DNA of 64,000 bases from Streptomyces sp. WZ-12 (GCF_028898845.1 NZ_CP118575.1:310001-374000); one strand, 5' to 3'. Shown: positions 1 to 8,827, counted from the stretch's first letter. Numbers and translations: made by a program. Notes: generated by a model from the letters alone, not told the origin.

Positions 1-432
1 GAGGAGCCTCAGATCGTCAAGGACGACATCCAAGGGCTCGACTGTCACCTCGACTCCATCGGCCCCGAGCCGGCTGCCGCCAGCTCCATCATTGATGGTC
101 GCCTTTCCTGTGAAGTCTGACACAGCTTCGGTGATGATCATGCATCTTCGCGGGTCCACCCGGTCGACGTTCATTCTCAGTAGCTCGAGGTTGTGCGGCT
201 CGGGCTCTATGGATACGACACAGGCTTGGGGTGCCATTTCCAGTGCGAAGCAGGTGAAAGATCCGATGTTCGCGCCGACATCGACAACAAGGCGGGCATC
301 GCGAATGCGGTCGTGAACGTGGTACACGTCCTCGCACCACACCTCTCGTATAACATCGAAGTCGGCAGGGCACTCGTGGCGCACATGGAGGAGAACCTTC
401 GGATTGTGCGTGGGTACGAGAATTGTTTTCAC
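1..432 (-). CDS. FkbM-family methyltransferase, N-terminal part (runs off the window)
   Basis: The minus frame opens with GTG at 432 and stays open to base 1, giving 144 codons. The start has a GGGGGAG ribosome site about 8 bases upstream. Around residues 40-75 it reads VVDVGANIGSFTCFAL, then VSIEPEPHNLELLRMNV. This is the SAM-binding motif I plus the acidic second strand seen in FkbM-type O-methyltransferases, which often methylate sugars or glycosylated products. The upstream glycosyltransferase stops only two bases before this start, so the two are very likely co-transcribed. The substrate cannot be told, and the C-terminal half lies outside the window. Confidence 0.75.
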   Translation of the reverse strand, partial: MKTILVPTHNPKVLLHVRHECPADFDVIREVWCEDVYHVHDRIRDARLVVDVGANIGSFTCFALEMAPQACVVSIEPEPHNLELLRMNVDRVDPRRCMIITEAVSDFTGKATINDGAGGSRLGADGVEVTVEPLDVVLDDLRLL

Positions 433-434
433 TT

Positions 435-1388
435 CTATTCTCCCCCCAGAATTGCTAGCATCTCGCTTACTCGATGAACGTAAGTGTGGCGTTCGAGTAC
501 AATTCGATGCATTCTCGATCGCGCACTCGAACGAGCTTGGTGATCGACCAATGCGTGCTCAATGATGCGTTCGAGATTATCGAAATCCCCCCATTTGTAC
601 ATAGGGAGGAGTCCATCGAAATCCCCTTTGAGAAAATCTATCTCCGGCATGATCAGATAGCCGCCGCGTCCGGTTGTCTCGTAGACCCGGTCGGAACAGT
701 ACAAGGTTTTCTCGTGGTCGAGACAGAGGCTATCGCCCACCGTAACGCCGGCCGACGCGTAGAAATCGTTGAGGGCTTCACCGCGCTCGACCTTGGGATG
801 GTCGCCACCAGGGTTGCGCCAGGACCAGTTGTTGCGGACGCACATCAGTCTCAATGAGTCCACGACCTGCTTACGATAGGGCCAGGCCTTCGAGTGGTAG
901 CCGTTGCCGTTGCTCCCGACGAAGGCCACGTTGCAAGCGTGCCGGGCGTGTGCCTTGCCGAAGTGGGCGGCGTCGTGACGGATTCCGGGTCTTAGCCAAT
1001 GATGGTTGACTCCCATGTCCCTCCACCGGTCCTGGTGTGAACCGTCCGCCGTGAAGACGTGGGAGGTAAAGAACATGGGGTGCAGCCACCACTGACGCGC
1101 GCCTCTGTCGCTGCCGTGGAAGATATCGAGGTGCAGTGTCGCCGTCCGGACGCCCGCCATGGCACACCGACGCAAGGTGTCGAGACTCTCGCGTAGGGGC
1201 TGGGCGTCGTCCCATGTGCCGGTCCACAGCAGGAGATCGGAGGCGAGCGCGGTCTCGCGGACACGGGCCCATCTGGTGGAATTCTCCTGTAATGGGATCA
1301 CCTGGTGCCCTAGGAACTCGAATGCTTTGCGCACGTCGTTTTCCGTGCTGTAGGCGGGTTTGAAGTTTCCCACGTATGCGACACGCAC
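435..1388 (-). CDS. CgeB-like glycosyltransferase
   Basis: This 317-residue protein starts at GTG with GGAGG 10 bases upstream. It begins MRVAYVGNF, a Rossmann-like strand typical of GT-B glycosyltransferases. The second half has VAFVGSNG, then GDSLCLDHEKTLYCSDRVYETTGRGG and LIMPEID. This resembles the C-terminal nucleotide-sugar domain of CgeB/glycos_transf_1_2 proteins, where an R-x-YE-x-GRGG segment precedes a donor-binding loop. It sits between a GT4 enzyme upstream and the FkbM methyltransferase downstream, all in one direction. I infer a role in decorating a glycan, glycoprotein or secondary metabolite. There is no signal peptide or membrane segment, so it should be cytoplasmic. Confidence 0.65.
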   Translation of the reverse strand: MRVAYVGNFKPAYSTENDVRKAFEFLGHQVIPLQENSTRWARVRETALASDLLLWTGTWDDAQPLRESLDTLRRCAMAGVRTATLHLDIFHGSDRGARQWWLHPMFFTSHVFTADGSHQDRWRDMGVNHHWLRPGIRHDAAHFGKAHARHACNVAFVGSNGNGYHSKAWPYRKQVVDSLRLMCVRNNWSWRNPGGDHPKVERGEALNDFYASAGVTVGDSLCLDHEKTLYCSDRVYETTGRGGYLIMPEIDFLKGDFDGLLPMYKWGDFDNLERIIEHALVDHQARSSARSRMHRIVLERHTYVHRVSEMLAILGGE

Positions 1389-1472
1389 GACGGCGACCTC
1401 CTTCCTCGGTCTCAGTCCCCGGGCGAAAGAGGCCGAATATGTCGGGCTGCGAAGGCTCGGGACATGTGTTCC

Positions 1473-2543
1473 TCAAACCCTGCGTTGCGAAAGATCCGAC
1501 AGCGCTCGTTTGTACAGGGGCAGAATTTCCTCCCAGCGCATACGTGCGGCCAGTTCTTTGGCCTGCTCGTGCATGTGTCGTACAGCGGCGGGATGTCGGT
1601 ACAGATGAAGTATTTCGTGGGCGAGTTTCGGGACGTCGACGGTATGCACGTCGACCCGGCCGCAGATACGGATGGTCGCGACTTCAGGCCGGACGGGGAC
1701 AAGCCACTCGCGGGGCAAGACGACATTGTTGGGGGAGACGTCTGTCATCAGGACGGGGATACCGGATCCGATGGCCTCCTGCGCCGGGAGACAGAGACCG
1801 CCGTATCGGCGGGGGAGCACCAGGACGTCGCCCGTCTGGAAGATGTCTGCCGGTCGCGGCATGGGGCCGACGAGGTGTATCCCGCTGCCGTCGAGCGCTC
1901 GCCGGAAGACGTCGTTCATCTGCTGGCAGTACAGCGTGAACACAGCGTCGGGCATGAGCGGCCGCACCGACTTCACGGCCTCGATGAAGGCCAGGGTGCC
2001 GTTGCGGTCCTTGAAGGCGGGGCGTCCTGCTATGTGGAAGAACTCGCGTGCCCGTGTGATGTCGCGCCGCGGCAGGTCGGACAGGTCTATGGGCACCGGC
2101 AGATACCGTGTCGGGCCGATTCGTTCGATGTCCTCAAGGTGCCACGGTGAGGGAGCGACGAAGAGGTCGGGCCTTGGGATCGTGGGTCGACGCCGTTCGG
2201 ACGGCCTCACGTAGTCGAGAAGCTCGTAGTTCGGTTGACAGACCGTCTTGACGTTCCGTTCTCGACAGTACCACAGTAAATCATAATTGAGTGGCGTTTC
2301 GCAGTAGAGCACCAAGTCGAGATTCGATACGAAATCCTCTATGTCGCTCTTCGACGGGGCTCCACGTGTGCGCACATCATACTCATACCAGTCGGCATGT
2401 ACCGGCATGTGATTCATTTCACTGATGTCCAGCAACATCGTTCTGGCCGGTTCGAGCCATTTGTGGAGCGACCTCGTCTGAATTCCCAGACCGGTATCCG
2501 TTGCGAAAGCAAGTAGGCCCAGCCTGGGCTCGATTGCTTTCAT
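1473..2543 (-). CDS. GT4-type glycosyltransferase
   Basis: This 356-residue protein has a GT-B layout. An N-terminal domain reads LGLLAFATDTGLGIQTRSL. Mid-protein are FVAPSPWHLEDIERIG and the donor-side linker YLPVPIDL. The C-terminal donor domain reads FKDRNGTLAFIEAVKSVRPLMPDA, then DVLVLPRRYGGLCLPAQEAIGSGIPVLMTD. That last stretch matches the glycos_transf_1 signature, in which the usual E-x7-E is here G-L-C-L-P-A-Q-E-A. It starts at ATG and leads the downstream CgeB-like and FkbM genes by an 84-base gap, so it is probably the first gene of a three-gene operon. The sugar and the acceptor are unknown. Confidence 0.75.
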   Translation of the reverse strand: MKAIEPRLGLLAFATDTGLGIQTRSLHKWLEPARTMLLDISEMNHMPVHADWYEYDVRTRGAPSKSDIEDFVSNLDLVLYCETPLNYDLLWYCRERNVKTVCQPNYELLDYVRPSERRRPTIPRPDLFVAPSPWHLEDIERIGPTRYLPVPIDLSDLPRRDITRAREFFHIAGRPAFKDRNGTLAFIEAVKSVRPLMPDAVFTLYCQQMNDVFRRALDGSGIHLVGPMPRPADIFQTGDVLVLPRRYGGLCLPAQEAIGSGIPVLMTDVSPNNVVLPREWLVPVRPEVATIRICGRVDVHTVDVPKLAHEILHLYRHPAAVRHMHEQAKELAARMRWEEILPLYKRALSDLSQRRV

Positions 2544-2900
2544 TCGCTAGCCCGACAGGCCGGCATAGAATCGCGGAATTTCCGAGTGCGAGAAAAGGAG
2601 AGTTCACTCATGCGTCGAGTCCTTTCATGTGCGTTCCCTGTGGGTTAGCCACGCCAAGGCGCCACGGGTCAAGAATTTTTCGAGAAAGCTGTGCATTAAT
2701 ATTACATGGATTGACCGATTCTCACTGAACGGTGACGGGGTCTCTTTCGCGTGGAGGTTGGCACGTGAAGTGAGGGCCTGGTACCCTAGTCGCACTTTTT
2801 GATCTGCGGGGACTCCGTTGCTCAATTCGCAGGAGCTGCAGATCTGGCCGGCTCCGGTCGCTCGGCAAACAGCGTCGGTACAGGTCGTGGCGGCCGAGCC
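2544..2900. other. Non-coding stretch upstream of the glycosyltransferase operon
   Basis: I see no convincing gene here. The stretch holds the presumed minus-strand promoter region of the GT4 gene and the left arm (2811-2828) of an 18-bp perfect inverted repeat whose partner lies at 3069-3086, just outside the MITE-like element. Confidence 0.4.
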
Positions 2901-3064
2901 GGCTAGGGCGTTTCTGACGGATCTCCGTGGAGGAAGGAGCGGCGTCTGGTGCGTGTGATCGCAAGGCGCCGGGATGTCTTCATAGCGGAGCTATGGGGAC
3001 ATGTCGGCAACGCCGCGAGCGGGCGTGCCAGACGCCGCGGAGATCCGTCAGAAGCGCCCTAGCC
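2901..3064. repeat. MITE-like element with 30-bp terminal inverted repeats
   Basis: The ends at 2901-2930 and 3035-3064 are inverted repeats of 30 bp with two mismatches (core GGCTAGGGCG then TTCTGACGGATCTCCG). The 164-bp unit has no coding capacity. Eighteen-base perfect inverted repeats (GACTCCGTTGCTCAATTC) lie outside it at 2811-2828 and 3069-3086. On the right they abut the end with a 4-bp gap; on the left the gap is 72 bp. This looks like a non-autonomous derivative of a DDE insertion sequence, possibly with an extra insertion at its left end. Confidence 0.6.
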
Positions 3065-3109
3065 CGAGGAATTGAGCAACGGAGTCTGCGCGCGGTCGGC
3101 GTGGAGGGT

Positions 3110-3265
3110 TCAGGTGGGGGCGGCGAGGCGTCGCTTGTAGTGGTGCCAGCGGGCGTGGGCCTGGTGGCTGGCGGCGTCGCCAGGTGGACCAGTGCAGGTG
3201 GAAGGCCATGCGGTGGGCCGCGAGGTGTACCGGCAGGTCCTGTAGTAGTGCGGTGAACAGCTGGG
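3110..3265 (-). pseudogene. Remnant of a transposase C-terminus (IS701/IS4-like)
   Basis: In two minus frames one can read LLQDLPVHLAAHRMAFHLHWSTWRRR, then, after a shift, SHQAHARWHHYKRRLAAP and a stop. A W-S-x-WRRRHQA-x-AR-x-x-HY-x-R tail is typical of streptomycete IS701/IS4-like transposases. The rest of the gene is absent, so this is a decayed end. The family call rests on one short motif. Confidence 0.4.
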
Positions 3266-3408
3266 TCCTTGGAGGACCCCATCGTGGGGCTCATGTCGCT
3301 GGACCCGACTGGCAAGGGCCGCCGCCGCTGGACCTGCGCTGGAAGCCCGCCCCCAAGTCTTCGCCATCACCTTCGCAGGCCGCCTCACCCCCACCAACCA
3401 CTGACACC

Positions 3409-4029
3409 TCAAAAATCAAGATCAGCTGTCAGGGCGTCGCCTTGGTCTGGGCGTCCTGCGGTGTTGGCGCCATGCCATTGCCAGCGCCAGGTGCGTTCCG
3501 GGTGGTGGACGAAGTGTGCTCCTGCGTCAACCATGCGTAGCCAGCAGCCCCAGTCTTCGCAGGGGGCTGCTGACCCTTTGACGGGCGTGAACCCGCCGAC
3601 TCTCTTGACGAGTTGGGTGCGTGCGAGGACGGTGACGGGGATGTAGTTGGTGATTTTTAGCCGGGCGGGGTCGAATGGGCGGTTGAAGTCCGGGAAGGGA
3701 TCGGCTCCGCCTATGAGGTCGAACCAGGGGTAGACCAGGTCTGCGTGGGAGGCTTTGGCGGTGGCCATGAGGTGTTCGAGGTGTTGGGGCAGGAGTTCAT
3801 CGTCGGAGTCGAGGAAGGCGACCCAGGGAGTGGTGACGGCGGCGAGCCCGCGATTGCGCGTGGCACAGGCACCGGCTCGCTGACGGTCGTTTTCTATGAT
3901 TACGCGGCTTGGGAGGAGTGTCTGTGCGGTGACAGAGCGGAGGGCGCGGTCGAGCATACCGTTGCGGCTACGGGCAGGGTGCGTGGGAATCACCAGCGTG
4001 ATGTCTTCGGTATATGGCATGCGGGCCAC
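3409..4029 (-). CDS. Family 2 glycosyltransferase
   Basis: This 206-residue protein opens with DITLVIPTHPARSRNGMLDRALRSVTAQT, the GT-A fold start. It then has ACATRNRGLAAV and the metal-binding DxD equivalent VAFLDSDDELLPQHLEHL. Near the C-terminus is GGFTPVKGSAAPCEDWGCWLRMVDAGAHF, which holds the ED-W motif of the catalytic-base region. The GTG start at 4029 has AGGAGG five bases upstream; an internal ATG three codons on is the alternative. Length is short but normal for a soluble GT2 domain. It is divergent in position from the upstream IS debris but points the same way as the 1-2543 operon, so it is probably part of the same decoration locus. Confidence 0.8.
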   Translation of the reverse strand: MARMPYTEDITLVIPTHPARSRNGMLDRALRSVTAQTLLPSRVIIENDRQRAGACATRNRGLAAVTTPWVAFLDSDDELLPQHLEHLMATAKASHADLVYPWFDLIGGADPFPDFNRPFDPARLKITNYIPVTVLARTQLVKRVGGFTPVKGSAAPCEDWGCWLRMVDAGAHFVHHPERTWRWQWHGANTAGRPDQGDALTADLDF

Positions 4030-4206
4030 AGAACCTCCTTGGCATCGTCAGCACTGGACACGGCACTGATCTCTACTGTCGGGTTTTGCGGACTATGACA
4101 TAGGCCGGGAGCGGCGAATTTTCGTTGAGTTAACACTTCCTACAATCCTGGCGAGCATTGCCCCAATTTGGCGAGGAACGTCTCGCGGTCCCGGATGGCT
4201 TGCATA

Positions 4207-4490
4207 CTGACTTCGGCTCGGCAGGGTGACATTGGGGGCGTCGAGGGGCAGATTCAGTGTCTGTTATGAAGTCGTCGAGGGTGTTGGGCCAGTATTGGAG
4301 GCGTTTGAGTCGGTTGCGGACGAGGGTTCGAGTCGGTCCCCGGGCCATGACGACGAGGTTGGCCAGGCTACGTTTGATGTGGGCCTATACCCACTCAACG
4401 CGGTTCAGGTCGGGTGAGTAAGCGGGCAGTAAGAACATCGTCAGCCAGTCACGCTCGGCGCGCACCCTGCGGGACACGTGGGTGTTCCCT
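4207..4490 (-). pseudogene. IS630-family remnant (one end plus transposase C-terminus)
   Basis: A terminal repeat CTGACTTCGGCTCGGCAGG begins at 4207 right after a TA dinucleotide and nearly matches the ends of the intact IS630 at 16922-18089. The minus frame reads LVRNRLKRLQYWPNTLDDFI, against LVRNRLKRLQYRPDTLDGFI in the intact copy. Similarity continues to about 4490 and then stops. It is a diverged, frame-broken 3' end of an older IS630 copy. Confidence 0.75.
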
Positions 4491-4748
4491 CATTGACGTA
4501 GACGCCGGGTGTGGTGGGGGCGGCGAGGCATACGAGCCTAACCTTTCGGCGGTGACGAGCAGGACGCCAGCCATTCGGCCAGGTCACGTCAGTATCAGTG
4601 CCCACCGGGCCTGACGGCTACCCCTCAGCGGGAACACTTAGCGGCCAGCCCCCTGCCCTCAAGACCGCCCCAAGATGCCGCCTGCCGTCGCATTCCCTGC
4701 CGGGGCGAGCCAGTCGGCCGGTCAGGGGGCTGGGCGCCGACCGGGTGA
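4491..4748. other. Spacer between IS remnants
   Basis: GC-rich and without a supportable gene. It probably holds the decayed rest of the IS630 remnant. Confidence 0.3.
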
Positions 4749-4817
4749 TGAGGTTCCCCCGAGATGCGGAGGATGGTGACAGAGGGTCAGATGGTTCTCA
4801 TGAGAGGAACATCGACC

Positions 4818-5126
4818 ATGGCTGCCCCCAGGAAGTACTCGCTGGAGTTGCGCGAGCGTGCGGTGCGGATGTACCGGACCTCCGACCCGAAGCCCCAGAT
4901 CAAGCGACTGGCTATCGAGCTCGGCGTGCATCCCGAGGCCCTGCGCGGCTGGATCCGGCAGGCCGAGGCCGATGCCGGCGAGCGGGACGACCGGCTGACC
5001 AGCGACGAACGCGTCGAACTCGCCGCGCTTCGCAAGGAGAACGCCCAGCTCAAGCGCGCGAACGAAGTTCTGCGGACGGCCTCGGCTTTTTTCGCGGCGC
5101 AACTCGACCCGACCCGGCCCAGGTGA
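4818..5126 (+). CDS. IS3 type A OrfA (HTH and leucine-zipper protein)
   Basis: This 102-residue protein starts at ATG 4818 behind GAGAGGAAC. An earlier in-frame ATG at 4764 would add 18 residues but lies in the terminal repeat region. It carries an HTH_Tnp_1 domain (KYSLELRERAVRMY..., then LGVHPEALRGWIRQAEAD) followed by a heptad segment (VELAALRKENAQLKRANEVLR). Near the end the zero frame reads GCT TTT TTC, so the canonical -1 slippery heptamer T TTT TTC is present in the correct phase. A slip joins OrfA to OrfB as an OrfAB transposase. OrfA alone is expected to repress or bind the ends. Confidence 0.88.
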   Translation: MAAPRKYSLELRERAVRMYRTSDPKPQIKRLAIELGVHPEALRGWIRQAEADAGERDDRLTSDERVELAALRKENAQLKRANEVLRTASAFFAAQLDPTRPR

Positions 5127-6040
5127 CGGGGCTCCTCGACGAGCACCCTGACCTGGGAGTCGAGTGCGTCCTGCGGGAACTGCACATCGCCTCCTCCACC
5201 TACTACCGCTGGCGCCGCGCCGAGAAGCAGCCGTGCGAGCGGCGGCGTCGCGACGTCGAGCTGACCGAGCGGATCAAGGAGATCCACACCGAGTCCGGCG
5301 GGATCTACGGCTCTCCGCGCGTGCATGCCGTGCTGAAACGCGAGGGCACACGCGTGGGCCGCAAGCGGGTCGAGCGCCTGATGCGCGAGGCCGACCTGGC
5401 GGGCATCAGCCCGCGCCGCACAGGCTTCACGCGCCGGGATCCGAAGGCCACACTCGCCCCGGACCTGGTCAACCGGGACTTCACCGCACCGGCGCCGAAC
5501 CGGCTGTGGGTCACCGACCTGACGATGATCTCGACCGGCGAGGGCCCGCTGTGGCTGTCGGCGATCCGGGACGCGTTCTCCCGCCGGGTGGTGGCCTGGG
5601 AGACCTCCGCCCGCGCGGACGCCGACCTGGTCCTGACCACGCTGGAGTACGCCCTCGCGTCCCGCGAGGTCGAGCCCGGCAAGCTCATCCACCATGCCGA
5701 CCACGGCTGTCAGTACACATCCATCAAGCTCACAACTCGCCTGCTGCGGGCAGGAGTTGACGCGTCCATGGGCTCCGTCGGGGACAGCCACGACAACGCC
5801 CTCGCGGAGAACCTGTGGATGCTGATCAAGACCGAGTGCGTGCGCGGCCGCGTCTTCGCCACACGTGCCGAGGCGAACCTCGCGCTCTTCGAGTACACAG
5901 ACGGCTTCTATAACTCCCGCCGCACCCAGGAACGACTCGGCTTCCCCAGCCCGATCGAATTCGAGGAGAAGTACTACGCCGAGCAGGCAACGGCCGAACG
6001 AGCGAACCTGAAACCCCGTCAACCCCTCCTGACCAGCTGA
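5123..6040 (+). CDS. IS3 type A OrfB (DDE integrase domain)
   Basis: This 305-residue protein starts at GTG 5123, overlapping the OrfA stop as GTGA. The same -1 frame is open back through the T TTT TTC slip site, so an OrfAB fusion of about 407 residues can form. The HTH_21-like segment (GIYGSPRVHAVLKREG) precedes the rve integrase core: WVTDLTMI (first Asp), HHADHGCQYTS (second Asp) and NALAENLWMLIKTE (catalytic Glu). No lesions are visible, so this copy should be active. Confidence 0.9.
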   Translation: MTGLLDEHPDLGVECVLRELHIASSTYYRWRRAEKQPCERRRRDVELTERIKEIHTESGGIYGSPRVHAVLKREGTRVGRKRVERLMREADLAGISPRRTGFTRRDPKATLAPDLVNRDFTAPAPNRLWVTDLTMISTGEGPLWLSAIRDAFSRRVVAWETSARADADLVLTTLEYALASREVEPGKLIHHADHGCQYTSIKLTTRLLRAGVDASMGSVGDSHDNALAENLWMLIKTECVRGRVFATRAEANLALFEYTDGFYNSRRTQERLGFPSPIEFEEKYYAEQATAERANLKPRQPLLTS

Positions 6041-6092
6041 TCAGCGCCTCCCGAACGACGGGGGAACCTCAGAGCGAGAGCCGCGGCCGAAG

Positions 6093-6286
6093 ATGATCGA
6101 CGCGTTCCTGGAGAAGGTCGAGGAGTGGGTCGAGCAGTCGAAGGCAACGATCCGCGCCGATGTGGTCCACGAGAAGCTGGTGAAGATGGGCTACCTCGGC
6201 AGCGCACGCTCGACGAGGCGGGCGGTGAACGCGGCGAAAACGGCCTGGAAGGCAGGCAAGCGCCGCACCTACCGGCCGTGGGTCCC
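6093..6286 (+). pseudogene. istA: istA 5' fragment (IS21 transposase N-terminus)
   Basis: From ATG 6093 it reads MIDAFLEKVEEWVEQS, then RADVVHEKLVKMGYLGSARSTRRAVNAAKTAWKAGKRRTYRPWVP. This is the helix-turn-helix N-terminus of IstA. At 6286 the family reading frame stops abruptly, and what follows (SLNYEMALFY and a stop) belongs to the inserted element. Confidence 0.85.
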
Positions 6287-6313
6287 TTCTCTGAACTACG
6301 AAATGGCCCTGTT

Positions 6314-8827
6314 TTATTGAGATTTAAGATGGTTCTTCGGGCCGGAGCTGGTAGTGATCTGGCGGCCCGCGACGTCGGGGAATGTGGGCATGCCGAGGTT
6401 GACGGCTGCGGTGCGGCTGGCAATGAGGTTGTCGAGCTGTGCGAGTTTGGCGTTCGCCGCGGCCAGGCTGACCTTGAGTCCTTCGGCTTCGCCGGCCCAG
6501 CCTTCGCGTTCGGCTTCGGCGATGCGGGCGAGGAGGTTGTCACGGATGCCCACGAGTCGTGACCGTTGGGCCGGGTCGGCCCGCAGGAGCGGGCATCGGA
6601 TGCAACTGTGCTCGTGAATGCAGCTGGTGCCGTAGGCTCGTCCGCAGTCACCGAGTGCGACTTTGCGGCGTTCGAAGTGCCCGAGGAAATCCTCCCATTC
6701 CTCCTCGGTGGGGCTGCGGTATTCCTCGCTCGGACGTAGTTCCCGGCGGCGGGCGATGAACGCCCGGTGCCCGGTAATAGCCTCCTCGGGATAGACGGCC
6801 TTGTAGCCCATGGTCGTGTTGATGTCGCGGTGGCCCAGAACCAGTTGGGCGATGTGCGGTGGCATCCCGTTCATGACGGCGTCCGTGGTGAAGATTCGCC
6901 GGAAGTCGTGCGGAGCGAAGTGCAGCGGTCTCCCGGTCGTGTCGGTGAACCCGGTGGCGGCGAGGGCGTCCTGCAGGAGGGTGCGGATACCATCGATAGG
7001 GATGGGCCTGTCCTCCAGTCCGATCTTGCGCTGGAACAGCAGGGGCAGGGGCGGGTTCCAGACCTTCTCGTGGTGGTCGTAGGCGATCACGAGGGGGACG
7101 CTGCCGTCGGCGGTGCGGATGCGGCAGATGATCGCGGAGAGCACATCGGCGAGTTCCGGGGAGACGACCAGGAGCCGTTCCTCATCGGTCTTGGAAGGCG
7201 CGATCTGCAGCAACGGGACGAGTTCACCGGTGCTCGGCAGCCGGTATTGGACCAGGCTGTGGTGCGAGATCTCACTCAGCTCCTCGATGCGCACTCCGGT
7301 CATCCGCAGAACCTCAACCGCAGCCCAGCCCCAGAAGGCGTTGCTCTCCTCACGGGCCAGGTTCCGGCGCCGCCCGGTGTCGAGTTCCTCTCCCCACAAG
7401 TGCGGCGAGTGTCGCTTGAGAACCGCGCGTCGGAGCGTCGTGCAGTCGGCGGTGAACACCTCGCCGGGGTGGGTGTGTCCGGCGGCCTCCAAGCGGGCGG
7501 CGGCTGCCTTCCGGTTCCGGTCAACTGCGTCGATCAGCACCGGGAGGACGGGCAGACGTTCGCGGGTCCGCTGATCCATCCGGGCCTTTTGACGGGACTT
7601 CATCTTGCGGTGCTGGACGTCGTCGGCGCGGATCGGGCAAGGGACCGCCCAAGGCCCCCAGCGGGACGGCTCGTCCAGTGCCCACTGAGCGAGGTCGAGA
7701 TAGAAGGCCCGCACTGTCATCAAGGTGTCGGAGGCGGTGGCCCTTTCCACCGTGGTTTCCACGACGTCGCCGTGCTCGTTGGTGGTGCGGACGGTGCGGG
7801 TCTGCAGGCGTCTCTTCCAACTGGCGGCAATGTCGGGAGGAAGCCGGAGCGAGTCGATGCCGGCATGGTGCTTTTCCAGGTCCTTCCAGAACCACAGCGC
7901 CAGCGCGGTCGCCAGGCCGGTCAGCGTGTTGTAGTCGATAGATGGCTGACGTTCCATCAAGTAGTCGACCAGCAGGTCGCGGACGGGACGGCAGGACAGG
8001 TCGTAGCGGTCGACGAGCTGTTCGGCGGTGAGCTGGCCCGGGAAGCGCGTGCTGAACATGCGGACCGAGGTCGGGGCGCCGGCGGGGAAGACGCCGAGGG
8101 AGTGCAGCAGCTGGTAGGAGAACGGGCTGTGCCGGCTGGCCTTGGCCGGTCCGGGGAAGACCTCCCGGCTGGTCTTCAGCAGTTCGAGGCAGTCGCCGGG
8201 GGTGACATCGGCGACCGTGCCGCCCTTGGCCGCCATGATGAGCGCGATCTTCTCGATCGCGGGCAGCACGGTGGAGTCGCCCACCGTGCTCGCCTTCCGC
8301 AGGGCCCGAAGAGAAGCGATGGCCTCGCCGTCGCGGACACGCTCCATTTCGTTCGCGATCCGCAGCGGCGAGGCCGTGGCCATCAGCCAGCCCAGGTCAG
8401 GCCGCAGGACGTCACCGCCGATCAGCTGGACCAGGCCCATGCCGAGGATGCTGAAGATCCGCTCTCCTCGTGGGCCGAGATTGTCGACGCTCTTCAGGTC
8501 GCTGATGAGCCGGGTCCGCCAGTCCACACGTCCGTCGACGCCGACGCCGCTGGCGTCCCACCGTTCCTGCCAGGTGGTGCCGGGCTGCATCTCCAGCCAG
8601 TCGAGCACCTTGAGCAGGGTCAGTTTCCGGTTGCAGCGGGTCTTGGAGTCGTTCCCGAGGAACGGTGGCTTGAGCATCCGGGACACCACGGCGGCCCGGC
8701 TCTGCCGGGTCGCCGGCCAGCTCTTCGGGTTGGTCCGGGGCGGGAACTTCTTCCAGAGGGCGACGGCCTCCGCGCTGAGCTGCCAGGGGCGGGCGGCCAC
8801 CGCCTCGGTGATGGCGCTGGTGGTCAC
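6314..8827 (-). CDS. Large tyrosine recombinase (TnpB-like)
   Basis: The protein is 837 residues if started at GTG 8827, which overlaps the upstream recombinase stop (GTGA); a longer open frame to 9010 only runs through the neighbour. The catalytic domain lies in the second half. GVRIEELSEISHHSL carries Arg I, PHDFRRIF gives H-x-x-R, and LVLGHRDINTTMGYKAVYPEE gives the last His and the nucleophile Tyr. After the catalytic domain comes a cysteine-rich segment (CGRAYGTSCIHEHSCIRCPLLRADP) and a C-terminal coiled coil. Size and operon position match TnpB of Tn554-like elements. All catalytic residues are present, so it looks functional. Confidence 0.82.
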   Translation of the reverse strand: MTTSAITEAVAARPWQLSAEAVALWKKFPPRTNPKSWPATRQSRAAVVSRMLKPPFLGNDSKTRCNRKLTLLKVLDWLEMQPGTTWQERWDASGVGVDGRVDWRTRLISDLKSVDNLGPRGERIFSILGMGLVQLIGGDVLRPDLGWLMATASPLRIANEMERVRDGEAIASLRALRKASTVGDSTVLPAIEKIALIMAAKGGTVADVTPGDCLELLKTSREVFPGPAKASRHSPFSYQLLHSLGVFPAGAPTSVRMFSTRFPGQLTAEQLVDRYDLSCRPVRDLLVDYLMERQPSIDYNTLTGLATALALWFWKDLEKHHAGIDSLRLPPDIAASWKRRLQTRTVRTTNEHGDVVETTVERATASDTLMTVRAFYLDLAQWALDEPSRWGPWAVPCPIRADDVQHRKMKSRQKARMDQRTRERLPVLPVLIDAVDRNRKAAAARLEAAGHTHPGEVFTADCTTLRRAVLKRHSPHLWGEELDTGRRRNLAREESNAFWGWAAVEVLRMTGVRIEELSEISHHSLVQYRLPSTGELVPLLQIAPSKTDEERLLVVSPELADVLSAIICRIRTADGSVPLVIAYDHHEKVWNPPLPLLFQRKIGLEDRPIPIDGIRTLLQDALAATGFTDTTGRPLHFAPHDFRRIFTTDAVMNGMPPHIAQLVLGHRDINTTMGYKAVYPEEAITGHRAFIARRRELRPSEEYRSPTEEEWEDFLGHFERRKVALGDCGRAYGTSCIHEHSCIRCPLLRADPAQRSRLVGIRDNLLARIAEAEREGWAGEAEGLKVSLAAANAKLAQLDNLIASRTAAVNLGMPTFPDVAGRQITTSSGPKNHLKSQ

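Larger units (their letters stand above)
4749..6071 (+). mobile_element. IS3-family element type A, copy 1 (complete, 1323 bp)
   Basis: The ends are TGAGGTTCCCCCG at 4749 and its inverse CGGGGGAACCTCA ending at 6071, with TG...CA termini as in IS3. It encodes orfA and orfB in overlapping frames. Identical-length copies lie at 35712-37034 and 41311-42633; an interrupted copy is at 16761-19253 and fragments are at 23570, 53746 and 62756. Its flanks (GTGA and GAGC) show no target duplication. It truncates the left end of the IS21 element that follows. Confidence 0.92.

Noticed and set aside
4598..4817. A long open frame from 4598 fused in front of IS3 orfB
   Set aside because: It crosses the IS3 terminal repeat at 4749 and reads orfA in the wrong frame; it reflects the open -1 frame, not a separate start.
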